DNA of 64,000 nt from CAVPFA01 sp963703655 (GTDB lineage Bacteria; Actinomycetota; Acidimicrobiia; Acidimicrobiales; Bog-793). A program made the translations under genes and the position numbers. The stretch spans positions 434,001-498,000 of the forward strand of contig CAVPFA010000003.1 in NCBI GenBank assembly GCA_963703655.1, read 5' to 3'. Below, one piece after another: positions 63,797 through 64,000 of this stretch. The notes beneath the pieces are model-generated. The model did not search any database, was not told where the DNA came from, and saw only the letters and a list, made by a program, of their open reading frames with translations. Position 1 is the first letter of the stretch; each line of letters begins with the position of its first letter.

Positions 63797-64000
63797 GAGC
63801 TGATCCCCTGTGTACGGGTACGAGCCTGTCGTGCTCTGAGGGGAGAAGGACCAATATTATTGCTGGCGGAACGAGCCGTCGGCCGGAGTTGAATGATGGA
63901 AGCGCGTCCCGCGAGGATCTCGTCGACAGCGGCGGCTCCTGCATTCTGCGCGAGCATCCGATCAGAGGGCGTCGGGGGGGCGGCACGCTGCGCGTGGCCC
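63793..64000 (-). CDS. Phosphofructokinase-like protein, C-terminal part (runs off the window)
   Basis: A minus-strand frame is open from the window end to a TGA at 63793-63795, which overlaps the DUF2090 start. It reads GHAQRAAPPTPSDRMLAQNAG, AAAVDEILAGRAS. This fits the C-terminus of PfkA-family 6-phosphofructokinases, whose tails carry a GHxQRGG then PxxxDR then AVD pattern; here QRAAP replaces QRGGxP. The remaining 25 residues are Arg/Ser-rich and not conserved. The N-terminal catalytic part lies outside the window. If right, it would phosphorylate a sugar phosphate for the adjacent aldolase. Confidence 0.6.
   Translation of the reverse strand, partial: GHAQRAAPPTPSDRMLAQNAGAAAVDEILAGRASIIQLRPTARSASNNIGPSPLRARQARTRTQGISS

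Noticed and set aside
1..64000. CRISPR arrays or defence islands
   Set aside because: No regularly spaced repeats or Cas-like proteins were seen; the only nuclease-like sequence is a broken fragment at 35747-36030.

Overview
The window reads as chromosomal DNA of a GC-rich bacterium. I infer an actinobacterium-like lineage from a DevR/DevS-type two-component pair, several F420-type (LLM class) oxidoreductases, an F420-reductase-like protein and frequent GTG starts. I cannot name a species. Most of the window is catabolic and transport DNA, with many small operons whose genes overlap by 4 to 14 bases.

Region 1 (1-5.2 kb): a small membrane protein, a zinc alcohol dehydrogenase, a DevR-type response regulator, a flavin-binding (pyridoxamine oxidase-fold) protein and a PAS-GAF histidine kinase. 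Short repeats and GGG-N8-CCC palindromes lie in the intergenic spaces and look like a local regulon motif.

Region 2 (5.2-29.1 kb): two oligopeptide-type ABC importers (binding protein, two permeases, fused double ATPase). They are interleaved with hydrolytic and carbon-nitrogen enzymes: amidase, a TIM-barrel-like protein of unknown role, SDR, cupin, RidA, RraA-like aldolase, FadR-type regulator, two creatininase-family hydrolases, an enolase-superfamily enzyme, an amidohydrolase, a GSAM-like aminotransferase and an F420-type oxidoreductase. The ATPase of the second importer carries one frameshift.

Region 3 (29.1-36.1 kb): an intact five-gene redox operon (two glyoxalase-fold proteins, a disulfide oxidoreductase, an F420-reductase-like protein, a DUF3237 protein), flanked on both sides by decayed genes: alpha/beta hydrolase tail, LuxR-type regulator, DUF998 tail, DUF6308 protein and an endonuclease-like fragment.

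Region 4 (36.2-45.4 kb): a divergent catabolic cassette. GntR regulator, alcohol dehydrogenase (with an in-frame amber codon), binding protein, SDR and enolase-superfamily enzyme run leftward; two permeases and a fused ATPase run rightward. Similar tRNA 3'-end fragments lie on either side of this segment (34.8 and 45.5 kb).

Region 5 (45.5-48.2 kb): a group II intron with its reverse transcriptase.

Region 6 (48.7-64 kb): an aldo/keto reductase, then a long leftward array: phosphofructokinase tail (cut by the window end), aldolase-like DUF2090 protein, SIS-domain deglycase/isomerase, PfkB kinase, epimerase, sorbitol-type dehydrogenase, a fourth peptide-type ABC importer with separate ATPases, a GMC oxidoreductase and an F420-type oxidoreductase. 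The SIS plus PfkB plus aldolase plus phosphofructokinase set suggests uptake and breakdown of an amino-sugar conjugate (Amadori-like) or another modified sugar.
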